Origin: Macrotrachela quadricornifera
Taxonomy: Eukaryota > Rotifera > Eurotatoria > Philodinida > Philodinidae
Assembly (NCBI GenBank): GCA_022393335.1
Contig: JAJEKB010021337.1
Location: 726,353 to 790,352 of the forward strand
DNA length: 64,000 bases
Direction of reading: 5' to 3'
The notes beneath the pieces were generated by a model. The model saw nothing but the letters and a program-made list of their open reading frames with translations. It was not told the origin of the DNA and did no database searches. The translations under genes and the position numbers were made by a program. This document shows positions 1 through 9,690 of the stretch, piece by piece (position 1 is the stretch's first letter; every line of letters begins with the position of its first letter).

Positions 1-3000
1 CTTTACCTTCTCCATTTGGCACAGAATCCTTTGATACATATCTATATAAATTATACAAGAGGTATGTGGCATGTGAATATGAGTGGATTTAAATCAGATG
101 TACACTCTGTAGTGCTTAAAATCAAAAATTATTTAAAAGATGTAGTTGATACTGAAATACAAATTCCTATATCAGGAGCAATGGCATTTTTTCTTAAAAA
201 AAAAGCGTCTTCTGATATTAATAGACTAGGAAGCACTCACAATATCAAGATTAAAATCTTTTCTCCACCTCGTCGCGCTGATGATAATGATGAAGATAAT
301 AATGATAATCATTGTTTAAAACTTATTGGTCCTGTGGCACGTATTAATTGGGCACAAATGGATGTTGAAAATTTTCTTGGAAATTTATCGGAACATGAAC
401 AAGACTTTCCATGTGACACGTGGGATATTTCAAAAAACATTTCCTTAAAAATTAAAGAACTTTTGAAAAAAATACGAGATTCAGATGATTATGAAGCAGT
501 TGGATTCGTAAAGTTCTATAATTCAGCGTTTGAAAGAAGACAAACAGCGCCGCAAGTTACTATTACAGTGGTTGGTTTAAATAAAGAAAGAGCCGATGAC
601 GTAATTCAACAATGTAAAGATTTTGTTGAAGGATATGTTGTATGGAAACTATCTTTGGATGAATATCGAGCTCTACATAATATATTGTTCGTGCAAAAAC
701 GACCGAATATTACTCACTTTCGAGAAGAATGGGATACTAACGTACAGCTTGAAAAAGAAAATAATACTGTTATTATTCCTGCACGATCAAAAATAATGGC
801 AGATGAAATAAAAGAAGCTTTGCAGAATTTAGCTGCAGGAAAATCAAATCGAATGGATATCATTTCAATAACTATTCCAATTCAGCTTAACATTCGTCGT
901 TTTGTTTATTTAGCTATTCAACCATTACTTGACGAAGTAAAAACTCAACGAGTCTATATCAACTCAAAAGATCGAAATGGACTAATACTTCGTGGTCATT
1001 CTCAAATTATAACTTCGCTCCAAGAAAAGATCAATATTATCATTAATGATATTAAACAAAAAATTATTACAAATCATTTAAAATTACCATTTATCGAATC
1101 AGAATTAATTCGTGCTAATTCATATGAAATAGTTACACGTATTGAACGTGAAACTAATACTATCATTCGCGATATGAAAGCAGATAAGAAAGTTCCAAGA
1201 TTAAATGTAAATGATAATATCAGCATGACTATAACATGTGTTGTCAATAGTCGTGATCAAACAATTCTTGTCAAGAAAGGTGATATTACAAAAGTGAAAG
1301 ATGTTGATGCTATTATAAATGCAGCATGTGGAACATTACACCATGCAGGAGGTGTTGATAAAGCAATTTCTGATGCTGCTGGTCCTGCACTCGATCAAGA
1401 ATGTAAACAATTAATTGCTAATAATAGAGGTGTAGCAATACCTACTGGTAAAGCAGTTAAAACAACAGCTGGTCGTCTTCCATATAAAGGTATTATTCAT
1501 GCAATCGGTCCACAATATGCTGATGGTAAACAACAAGAACGTCCATTATTATTCTCTAGTATTTTATCTAGTTTACAACTTGCTGAACAAGAAGGTTACA
1601 AGAGTATAGCATTACCAGCTATTAGTGCTGCGACTTACGGTTTTCCATTACAAGATTGTACTAATATCGTAATTCGTGCTATAAAACAATTCTTTGCTAA
1701 TTTTCCACAATCACATTTAAGAACAGTAGTCTTAATTGATATTGATGATGCAGCTTGCAATTCATTTGCATGTGAAATTGTAAAGGATCATACAAATACT
1801 GATTCAGGAAACAATGATGATATAATGAACTATAATTTATCTCCATTAACTGCTAAATGGTGTTGGAAAGGCGATTACGGCGAAAATATATATGATGATA
1901 CTCACACACGTCAAATAGAAAATGATTTTCAACGATATTTGCAAACTTTCATCCCATCAACATTGAAAATTAATGCTGATGTATTAAAATATGGTACTCT
2001 TGTTTGCTATAGTATTCATTTTCTTCCTGATTTGAAACAAAAATTGACAACCAATCCAAATCTCCAAAATAATCGCCTTGTATGTGGATATCAAATGAAT
2101 GAAAAGACTAACTTTCAACGAGATATTATTCGCTATCCATTACAATCACAACCACAAATCGCATCTGTTGCATATAAACATAAACCATTGGATAAATATC
2201 ATTTAAAGGTAGAATCTAAAGAAGACGATTGGGATATTATTGGTATTAAGAGTGAAGAAGTAAAACAAGCAGAGATAGCGATTAGAAAAGCCATTGTATC
2301 TGCTACTATTTCAGAACCTTTCTCCATCCATCTAAGCGAAGATATTGATACTCATAAGACTGCAATTACTAATATTACAATTCAACAATGTATTCATGTT
2401 GATTTTCAACAAAGTTCTACAGGAAATTTATTGCTGATATTAAAAGGTTTTCAACAAAATATTTTACAAGCAAAATTACAAATTTCTTTATATGTACAAG
2501 ATATTTTGAGGATGGAAGCTGATAAAGATGATGAATTAAGTATACCTAAAGAATGGGGTGAACAAGAAGAACAATGTAAGTTAGTTGAATTACCTAAAAA
2601 TAATTCTGATTTTATTCGTATTGAAAAACGTATGAAAGAAACTCTAAGTAATATAAATATTGATAAAATTGAACGAGTACAAAATATACGTATGTGGAGT
2701 CATTATGCGTTTCGACGTCAACAACTTGAGAAAGAACTGTCTCATATGCCTAATTTACAAATTGAAAGGGAACTATTTCATGGAACGAGAAATACACCAT
2801 CTAATGAGATTTACAATGGTGAATATGGCTTCGACATGACATTTTGTACAAGTGGTATGTGGGGTATTGGTACATATTTTGCCCAAAATGCATCATATTC
2901 TAGTACTAGCTATGCTCATAAATTACCGAGTGGCAAACGCCAAGTATTTTTAGCTCAAGTTTTAACTGGAGATGTTTACGACTGTGCTAGTGATTCAAGT

Positions 3001-3156
3001 TTACGTCGACCTCCGAAGAAAAATGAATCTTCTAGTTCTGGTCTACGGTACAATAGTGTGTCAGGCTATACAGGAGGAAGTACAGTTTACATTATCTATG
3101 AAAATCGCGTGGCTTATCCTACCTATTTGATTACGTATACTTTCACAGACGGATAA
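1..3156 (+). CDS. Macro-domain PARP (PARP14-like mono-ADP-ribosyltransferase), 5' end outside window
   Basis: The frame is open from base 1 to a TAA at 3154-3156 (numbering below starts at base 16). The first in-frame ATG is residue 17; a possible splice acceptor AG lies at 23-24 after a pyrimidine-rich stretch, so the true start is probably upstream. Residues 1-410 look like repeated KH/RRM-type folds as in PARP14. A macro domain spans about 416-575 (GDI, IINAA and a HHAGGVD loop), which in this family binds ADP-ribose. A WWE-like segment lies at about 612-700. The PARP catalytic domain is at about 915-1046. Its triad is H922 (HGT), Y954 (GTYFA) and V1024, where polymerising PARPs have Glu. 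By family knowledge the missing Glu means mono-ADP-ribosylation or inactivity, not chain synthesis. No intron is needed over 3.1 kb. Confidence 0.88.
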   Translation, partial: LYLLHLAQNPLIHIYINYTRGMWHVNMSGFKSDVHSVVLKIKNYLKDVVDTEIQIPISGAMAFFLKKKASSDINRLGSTHNIKIKIFSPPRRADDNDEDNNDNHCLKLIGPVARINWAQMDVENFLGNLSEHEQDFPCDTWDISKNISLKIKELLKKIRDSDDYEAVGFVKFYNSAFERRQTAPQVTITVVGLNKERADDVIQQCKDFVEGYVVWKLSLDEYRALHNILFVQKRPNITHFREEWDTNVQLEKENNTVIIPARSKIMADEIKEALQNLAAGKSNRMDIISITIPIQLNIRRFVYLAIQPLLDEVKTQRVYINSKDRNGLILRGHSQIITSLQEKINIIINDIKQKIITNHLKLPFIESELIRANSYEIVTRIERETNTIIRDMKADKKVPRLNVNDNISMTITCVVNSRDQTILVKKGDITKVKDVDAIINAACGTLHHAGGVDKAISDAAGPALDQECKQLIANNRGVAIPTGKAVKTTAGRLPYKGIIHAIGPQYADGKQQERPLLFSSILSSLQLAEQEGYKSIALPAISAATYGFPLQDCTNIVIRAIKQFFANFPQSHLRTVVLIDIDDAACNSFACEIVKDHTNTDSGNNDDIMNYNLSPLTAKWCWKGDYGENIYDDTHTRQIENDFQRYLQTFIPSTLKINADVLKYGTLVCYSIHFLPDLKQKLTTNPNLQNNRLVCGYQMNEKTNFQRDIIRYPLQSQPQIASVAYKHKPLDKYHLKVESKEDDWDIIGIKSEEVKQAEIAIRKAIVSATISEPFSIHLSEDIDTHKTAITNITIQQCIHVDFQQSSTGNLLLILKGFQQNILQAKLQISLYVQDILRMEADKDDELSIPKEWGEQEEQCKLVELPKNNSDFIRIEKRMKETLSNINIDKIERVQNIRMWSHYAFRRQQLEKELSHMPNLQIERELFHGTRNTPSNEIYNGEYGFDMTFCTSGMWGIGTYFAQNASYSSTSYAHKLPSGKRQVFLAQVLTGDVYDCASDSSLRRPPKKNESSSSGLRYNSVSGYTGGSTVYIIYENRVAYPTYLITYTFTDG

Positions 3157-3767
3157 CTATCTTCGAATGCCATTCCAACTTCACAGAACTACACCCCTCT
3201 TTTCCCAACTCTAACTTCGTCTCCTTCAGTAATATTGCCATGTCACCACAACTTCAATTCAAATCCAACTCAAGCACATACCACTCTAAATCCTGTTCCA
3301 AGTTCAATTCTGTTTTCTTCATTATTTTTGTCTCGTCACCCAAACGTTAAATCCAGTCTACATAAACAAAAGTATTACTTCAACTCTGAAGAGAAAACAT
3401 TTAAAATTAGAAGTTGATTCAAACTCTGAGATGGAATTGCTAGTCTCTATTTCATATTTTTTCAATACTCACTGATCTCGGAACAGCAATTAGTTATGTG
3501 TTTCAATAAAAAATAAAACAGCTTGAGAAAAAAATGATGATTTGTTTCCATTGATTCGCACATTAGAGGCATGAAAAGCGATTCTGCATTTGAAATAAAT
3601 AGAATGACATACAGTGCAATACTTATCGAATTGAAATTATTAGATTGGCAATAAAGTTTTTGCGTTTTTTTTAAAAATTTTATTTTTATTTTTTAACTTC
3701 AACAGTACAACTATCTTTCAGTTATATATGTATCGCTACTATATATGACTTGTCGCTACTGCTCTGG
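3157..3767. other. Intergenic / 3' flank of the PARP gene
   Basis: No supported gene. A canonical AATAAA at 3505-3510, about 350 nt after the PARP stop codon, is a candidate polyadenylation signal. Confidence 0.4.
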
Positions 3768-4010
3768 CTAATATAGGATCCTGCGTTCGTAGAAGCCTTG
3801 CGACTTTTGATCAAATAAGTTGGTGATATCCATTTTCACGTTGTTGAACTTTTTCTCACGTAAATGATGAGAAAGAGAATGAAACAAATGGTAGTCCGTT
3901 GGAGCCAAGTCACGAGAATAAGGTGGATGAAGATTGGTAATCCATCCGCGCTTCAATAATTTTTCGCAGGTCAACTTTGTGACATAGGATCTTGCGTTAT
4001 CATGCAAATA
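3768..4010 (-). pseudogene. Mariner transposase C-terminal fragment
   Basis: The minus strand encodes about 79 residues of a mariner/SETMAR-type transposase. It begins at the second catalytic motif (HDNAR) and runs through the PPYSRDLAPTDYHLF block, which holds the third catalytic Asp of the DDD triad. The N-terminal two thirds, including the first Asp, are missing. Upstream of residue 1 the similarity stops abruptly at about 4011, exactly where TATAGGGTGGCCC begins, which looks like the terminus of another element inserted there. This is a dead fragment. Confidence 0.8.
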
Positions 4011-4012
4011 TA

Positions 4013-4602
4013 GGGTGGCCCATAATTAACGCAACCGAACCATTAAAATTGAATATCTCCATTATGGTTTGAGCAAAGGTACTGATTTTTTTATCAGTGA
4101 TAGAGGTATGTATAAACTTTATATTCATAAGGACATGCCTTGACAGATCCTCTATTAAGTGACTCTATTGACTTCAAGAAAAAAACTTTGTTTTTTCGTA
4201 TATAGAAAAACGGTAATGTACTTAGAAGAAAGAACGCTTATTCAGAGAAAATATAATGAACTTATAAGTAACACGTGTTGTATGTTCATATATATTCTCC
4301 TTTCATATCTTACTTCTTCTATTTTTCTATACTGTTATATGACTTTTGCTTTTCTGTTTCACATTTTCTATCGCATTTTAATCCGAAGTTGTACCTCTAG
4401 ATACCGAGATTGACAAAAGAACAACGAATTCTTCTCGTCAAGCAATATTAGATAACAGAAAGAACAACACAAACACTAAATGAAGCTTTCCAACACGAAT
4501 TTCCTGATGATGAAATTCTGACTCGACAAACAGTTTATCGGCTCGCAAAAATATTTGATGAAACAGATTCTGTCGAAGATGTACCAGGACATGGGAGAGC
4601 GT
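4013..4602 (+). pseudogene. Second Tc1/mariner-type element remnant with helix-turn-helix (DUF4817-like) N-terminus
   Basis: From 4410 the plus strand reads LTKEQRILLVKQY, then a TAG, then ITERTTQTLNEAFQHEF and RQTVYRLAKIFDETDSVED. This is the helix-turn-helix N-terminal domain (DUF4817 type) found in some animal mariner-like transposases. One in-frame TAG and loss of everything downstream of the HTH make it a pseudogene. The sequence AGGGTGGCCCATAATTAACG at about 4013-4032 probably marks the 5' terminus of this element where it inserted into the older mariner fragment. The 3' side is cut by a short foldback at 4601. Confidence 0.65.
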
Positions 4603-4839
4603 ACCGGGACTTACTTTTTTGGGATTTATTTCTTCTGCGGGATTTAGTGGGATTTATTTATTTACTAAGGAATTATTGAGACTATATAGCTGTATTAGTA
4701 TTTCAGCGTACCCCTCACTCTTGCTCCCATTCCCCGCACTCGTCCTCACCCTCAATAGGAATTATGCGAAATTTATTTTAAGATGTATGGGGATTTATTA
4801 AAAAATCCGAATAAATCTCAAAAAAAGAGATCCCGGTAC
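4601..4839. mobile_element. Short foldback element, about 239 bp
   Basis: GTACCGGGA at 4601-4609 is the reverse complement of TCCCGGTAC at 4831-4839. The flanking 40 nt of each end (runs of GGGATTTATT against AATAAATCTC) are imperfectly complementary. It contains no coding sequence and interrupts the transposase remnant at 4410-4602. It is likely a MITE-like non-autonomous element. Confidence 0.5.
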
Positions 4840-5789
4840 CTGCTGCTGATTATTACTAGCTAGAAATGTTTCAAACTTTAACGCGGGGCGAAAGAGTCGA
4901 CCTTGTACAGACAGGTCCTTTCATATTAAATCATCAAAAAATATAATAGAGATTTTTGAGTATCGTATTATGATCTCATCTATTCGTTAGATGAATCATT
5001 ATATCAATATTCCTATGCCACTTGATGAGATTCTTTGCATTTATCGAAATAGTTCTAGAATATCGTGGTAGCTATACTCACTCCTCACCTTAATGAAACA
5101 CCGACGACAACAACAATAACAACAGTTACGGCAATTGCGACACTATCGCCTGATGACATCAATAATGACAACAGTGGCAGCAAAGGTTACAACAACAATA
5201 TAAAGAATCACAGAGTATCACAGAATCTTTGTCTCGCTCACTCTACAACTTAAAGGACAGCTAATAAACGAAAGTATTTATACCCACTTAAAGCCATCAA
5301 AAGCTGCATCTATGAATGCAATTAGAGAAAATGTTGCCTAAACAATAGATGCAATACCTTGCACAACATATTAAAATCTCATAGATTACACAATATTGTC
5401 TATCACAGAATTATTTCGTCTCTTTCTCAAAGAATGAATTACTTGTTGATAGATTTAATTTACACTAGATCACAATGATATTATTAGAATATTCTGTTAG
5501 AACGAAGCACCATTTACTTGATGATTTTTGTTCACTTTTCTTATGCCCTTAACCATAAACCACCCTGTATGAAAGCCAATGGAACGCAATCTATGTGCGA
5601 ATACTGTATAATTCAATTGGATATATATGGAACTCCTATTGGTGATCAGTTTTCGATCATTCGAATGGATTCTCTCTATATAAACAATTAAGCCGTCTGG
5701 TGAGACCCTTAAGCAAGATCGAAACGCGTCGAGGTATGCTTTACTACTCACCCTCACACTCAATAATAGTGAAAAACTATTTTAGTTTA
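4840..5789. other. Intergenic, no supported gene
   Basis: Only short chance reading frames are present, for example on the minus strand at 5497-5763, with no recognisable domain. The segment at 5095-5180 is low-complexity (ACA/ACG repeats). Confidence 0.4.
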
Positions 5790-6500
5790 ATGATAATTAG
5801 TCTCCTTTTTTGTCAAAATATAATTCCTATGAGGATAAATTTTTAAAGAAGCAACTATAGATTCTGTTGGTGTTTAAAATTGTCTATCATCCTGAATCTT
5901 TGAAACGAAAAAAAATTCACATAAAAGCTACTTCTTTATAGAGCTTGTCAAGAAATGTGTTACTTTGATAAAGGAATTATTTTCCATCAAATAAATACAA
6001 GATGGTTCACGAATATGCAAAATAATAGAAAATTCTAAGTTTTATCAGATTTGAAGAAAAATTCTCGCATACAAATTTAAATTCAAAAAAACCATCTTAG
6101 AGCAAAAAAACAATACAAATTTTTGGTACTTGCCACAAGAGGATTTGTTTATTGTACTCAGATTACGAATGTCAGAAAATAAATAAATCTATAAGATAAT
6201 AGAGAATTTCAAGTTCTAACAGACTAAATAATTGTTATTGGAAAAAGGCAATTCTATAGTGACGAAAAATTTAAAAAACTAATTTTGATGAGAGTAAAAA
6301 ATCATAGCTGTGCCAATTCGAGTATGAAGGCGTCTCCATTGTACTCAAGTTTTCAGAATATGCTATTGACTTTTAAAAAAATATGTTTTTACAGTGACAA
6401 TATATTTGAAATACGATCGGAAACTTTTTTCTTTCAAGAGAACATAATAGAGAAAGAAAGAGAAGAATATTATGTTAGTATTTCTTAACATTTATGTGAA
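5790..6500. repeat. Segmental duplication copy 1 (3' flank of acyltransferase paralogue)
   Basis: This stretch is closely similar to 11112-11740 joined to 13938-14100. Similarity starts near TAGTCTCCTTTTTTGTC (5799 and 11117) and runs through the 3' flank into the acyltransferase coding sequence. Copy 2 carries about 2.2 kb of extra sequence at the point matching 6358 here. Both copies are in the same orientation, so this is a direct tandem duplication. Confidence 0.8.
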
Positions 6501-6522
6501 TGTCTCTCATAGTTTTATTTAT

Positions 6523-6900
6523 TTATTTTAATTTATTTAATGGTTCATTTTTAAGAATAATATTTCCAATATAATGAGCTCCATGTTTAGTTAAATGGTT
6601 ACCGTCATATGAAATTAATTTTCCATCAGGAGTAAAAAGAGGGCATGTATTATTGTATCCAGTACAAATCATTTTTAATACATTGACAAATATTGATTTA
6701 TCTAGAGTTTTTTCTAATAAATTATTAACTTTAATAAGTCCTTCCAATGGATATTGATATTGTTGAATTCGAAATTGAGTTGATTTATTAACATATAACA
6801 TTGTATCAATTATTCCAAACTGTTTCGCTCCAATAACAAATATTTGTTGTTCTTTTGTTAAATTTAATAATTTTATTGTCATTGGTAATCTTTGAGCACT
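6523..6900 (-). pseudogene. Acyltransferase/SGNH paralogue, C-terminal part (truncated by assembly gap)
   Basis: The minus strand encodes the last about 125 residues of an OafA-type acyltransferase, ending in the SGNH-domain DxxH block (YDGNHLTKHGAHYIG). It aligns throughout with the C-terminus of the gene at 14104-16108. The visible part has no stop or frameshift. The 5' side runs into the N gap at 6901-7300, so whether the gene is intact cannot be decided. The sequence after the gap is not acyltransferase-like, so unless the gap is larger than 400 nt the copy is truncated. Confidence 0.7.
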
Positions 6901-7300
6901 NNNNNNNNNNNNNNNNNNNNNNNNNNNNNNNNNNNNNNNNNNNNNNNNNNNNNNNNNNNNNNNNNNNNNNNNNNNNNNNNNNNNNNNNNNNNNNNNNNNN
7001 NNNNNNNNNNNNNNNNNNNNNNNNNNNNNNNNNNNNNNNNNNNNNNNNNNNNNNNNNNNNNNNNNNNNNNNNNNNNNNNNNNNNNNNNNNNNNNNNNNNN
7101 NNNNNNNNNNNNNNNNNNNNNNNNNNNNNNNNNNNNNNNNNNNNNNNNNNNNNNNNNNNNNNNNNNNNNNNNNNNNNNNNNNNNNNNNNNNNNNNNNNNN
7201 NNNNNNNNNNNNNNNNNNNNNNNNNNNNNNNNNNNNNNNNNNNNNNNNNNNNNNNNNNNNNNNNNNNNNNNNNNNNNNNNNNNNNNNNNNNNNNNNNNNN
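6901..7300. other. Assembly gap (400 N)
   Basis: There are exactly 400 N characters. The round number suggests a scaffold gap of estimated or nominal size. It sits inside a duplicated gene next to Penelope-like sequence. Confidence 0.99.
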
Positions 7301-7354
7301 AGCCTATTGTCATACATGTATAAATATAGCTATGTCATTTCATTTTCTTCCTTT

Positions 7355-7400
7355 TTGTCTGATGAAGTTGTAAACTACAACGAAACGTCACAATTTTGAA
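7355..7400 (+). ncRNA. Hammerhead ribozyme-like motif (Penelope-type terminus)
   Basis: CTGATGA at 7359-7365 is followed by one extra A and a perfect 6-bp stem (GTTGTA, loop AAC, TACAAC). Then come GAAA at 7382-7385 and CGTC at 7386-7389. This order (CUGAUGA, stem II, GAAA, short stem III ending in the GUC cleavage triplet) is that of minimal type I hammerheads known from Penelope-like retroelement termini. Stem I is weak: only TTGT with ACAA pair next to the core. It is probably the terminus of a retroelement lying in or before the N gap. Confidence 0.45.
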
Positions 7401-7415
7401 ATAAATAAATAAATT

Positions 7416-7681
7416 AAAATTCAGACATTACAAATTTCTTTAAAAACAACATCTCATTATCGGGAAGAGAATCAAAAATGTCTACAAATATATCAACCTT
7501 CCTCACAAAGCAACAATAAATCGTATAAATGGCAAGAGTTTCTTAGCAAAGTCCAAAATACTTTTTGGTCATGTCTCACTCGACTATACAAATCTAAATC
7601 GTTACCATTTTCAAAACTAGCTGGCGGTACGATACTGTTAACCAAAGAAAACGAAATTACAAATGAATTGTATGGGCATTA
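7416..7681 (+). pseudogene. Retrotransposon ORF fragment (possibly LINE linker region)
   Basis: One frame stays open for about 88 codons and ends with a TAG. Readable blocks are WQEFLSKVQNTFWSCLTRLYK and LAGGTILLTKENEITNELYGH. These resemble the linker between endonuclease and reverse transcriptase in non-LTR retrotransposons (a line ending in a new-element block of the KxNEI type). No catalytic motif is visible, so the family assignment is tentative. Confidence 0.35.
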
Positions 7682-8082
7682 GCAGTCGTGTTGATACCCC
7701 AAGATACAGGATAGGAAATAATATTATTTCAGGGGCGTGTATATAAAGAATTTTATACCAAATGAAAGCGCGTCAAAAATAGGGTTTATTGGTACTAAAT
7801 AGAAAGAGTTTTGTAAACTTTATAATGTCGGACTAAAAAAGTTTTGAAAAATTCTATACATTAAAAAATGTTAAAAATCTCACATTTTCTATATAAAAAA
7901 AACAATTGATTTTCCTATAAAATTAGCTTTTTTTATTATTTCTATTACCATACATGTTATAAAATACACTTATTTAATTCAGCTTTCCATGTTGTATCCA
8001 TTGAATATATTTTGAAGCATGCAAGGTAATAGAAATAATGAAAAGAAATTAATTTTATGAAAAAATTTAATACTTTCTTTTC

Positions 8083-8227
8083 ATTATTAATTGTTAAGGG
8101 CAATATTTTCATAAAAAAAAATGAAAGTATAACAGCGGCTTTGTATAGCATTTTTCGAAGTTTTTATTAAAACATAATAATTCGACGTTTCAATGATCTG
8201 TGTCATCATTATCAAGAATTTATTAAG
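8083..8227. repeat. Left inverted terminal repeat (pLTR) of Penelope-like element
   Basis: This segment is the near-perfect reverse complement of 9543-9684. The outer ends are ATTATTAATTGTTAAGGG (8083-8100) and its complement (9667-9684). Read on the minus strand it contains a hammerhead-like block ending in GAAACGTCGAATT at 8179-8191. Penelope-like elements are known to carry LTR-like repeats in direct or inverted order. Confidence 0.8.
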
Positions 8228-9398
8228 ATCTCATTTAGAGACATCATTGATGGATGACCTATTTAAATTAGGTGTATGTGAATGGTATCGGTATGTTGAT
8301 GATACATTTGTTTTTGTTAATTGTGAAACAGATGTTAATAATATATTAACCATTCTCATTAATTTTCATCCATCAATTAAGTTTACTCGTAAAATTGAAG
8401 CCAAAGATAGATTGGGATTCCTCGATATTGAAGTTATTAGATCTTCTAATGGACAACATCTCGAGACAACAATCTATCGAAAACCAACATTCACTGGTCT
8501 AATAATTAATTGGAATTCTTATGTTCCTATTGAATATAAGAAAGCCAGTATTGTTAGTATAGTTAATCGTGCACTCATTATTTGTTCAACTTATGCATTA
8601 TTAGGTGATGAACTTAATAAAATACGAACAATAGGTTTAAAAAATGGTTATCCACCAAATTTTATTGACACTATTATTGGTATTAAATTAAGTAAATATC
8701 ACCAAAATGATAATGAAAAGTTAAATGAACCATCAATTGGATGTGATAAACAGAAAATGTATGTCGAATTACCATTTATTCAAACTTCAACATTAGAATT
8801 GAAGAAAAGGATTAAACACCTTTCGAGTAAATTGCGACCTGATCTCGACATTATTTTCTTCAACAAGCCGACATCTTCAACATAGGCATTTTTCGAAACC
8901 AAGGATCCAATTGCTAAACATATGAAGTCTAATGTAGTATATTACATCAAATGTACCGACTGTACTTCTTCATATATTGGCAAGATGGAACGACAAGCTG
9001 CACGAAGGCTGTATGAACATGGTGCACTAAAAACAACATTTGAACAGCATCATGCAAGTGATGATCTTTCCAATGATAACATTATACAACTAAGAAGATC
9101 ATCACGAATAAACAACAGAAGAGCTGCAGCAGTTACAATAACAACATTAAAAGACAACGATAATAGCAAGGCTTACCTCTCATCTATTACTCAACATGAA
9201 CATGAAACAGGTCATCATATGGACTGGAGTAATTTTCAAGTAATAGGTGAAGAAAGTCAGTATTATCAGTTGTTAATTAAAGAATCATTAATGATCAAAG
9301 CCTATGAACCAGAACTCAACAAAACCACTCATTCGGTGCCATTATTGGTATTTTCTGGTGGTTTATATAGAGCCCTGTTACCTAACTATGGTCATTAG
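8193..9398 (+). pseudogene. Penelope-like element reverse transcriptase (5' truncated) plus GIY-YIG endonuclease
   Basis: The first open part (8193-8882) covers the C-terminal half of a Penelope RT. It has the catalytic YVDDT box (residues about 34-38), then FLDIEV and the YRKPTFTGL and NWNSYVP blocks typical of this class. A TAG at 8883-8885 interrupts, then the same frame continues (KDPIAKHMKSNVVYYIKC) into a GIY-YIG domain with YYIKC, SYIG and R/E residues (RRLYEH), ending at a TAG at 9396-9398. The RT lacks its N-terminal motifs, which would lie where the left terminal repeat sits, so the copy is 5' truncated. One nonsense codon separates RT and endonuclease. Penelope elements retrotranspose by target-primed synthesis; this copy is unlikely to be autonomous. 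Confidence 0.85.
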
Positions 9399-9542
9399 TT
9401 GAACTTTAATCATATGTTGGTATAACATTATATACACATATCTTTTCTTTCTTTTCTATTTTTATTCTTTCTTTTTCTTCTTTCCTTCTTTTTTCATCTA
9501 TATGTCGTTTCGTTCTCTGTTCTATGTATAATTTTAAAAGAA

Positions 9543-9684
9543 CTTAATAAATTCTTGATAATGATGACATAGACCATCGAAACGTCGAATTATTGTGTTT
9601 TAATAAAAACTTCGAAAAATGCTATGCAAAGCCGCTGTTATACTTTCATTTATTATGAAAATATTGCCCTTAACAATTAATAAT
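9543..9684. repeat. Right inverted terminal repeat (pLTR) of Penelope-like element
   Basis: Reverse complement of 8083-8227, lying about 145 nt after the endonuclease stop. Together the two repeats bound an element of about 1.6 kb. Confidence 0.8.
9545..9596 (+). ncRNA. Degenerate hammerhead ribozyme-like motif in Penelope terminal repeat
   Basis: AATTC (9550-9554), TTGATAA (9555-9561), a stem-loop, GAAA (9579-9582), CGTC (9583-9586) and GAATT (9587-9591) occur in hammerhead order. AATTC and GAATT form stem I directly beside the core. Against the consensus CUGAUGA the core has C3 to U and G8 to A, a compensatory change at two bases known to pair in the folded ribozyme. Stem II is GATG with CATC. 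The left repeat carries the same block on the minus strand (8179-8220). Activity is unproven. Confidence 0.45.
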
Positions 9685-9690
9685 TAGTAT

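Noticed and set aside
5497..5763. 88-codon minus-strand frame
   Set aside because: Ordinary composition but no recognisable motif, no start context and no supporting neighbour. Chance cannot be excluded.
6855..7373. Reading frames of 140-260 codons around 6850-7370
   Set aside because: Their length comes from the N gap, which contains no stop codons. Only the 6523-6900 portion on the minus strand is real coding similarity.
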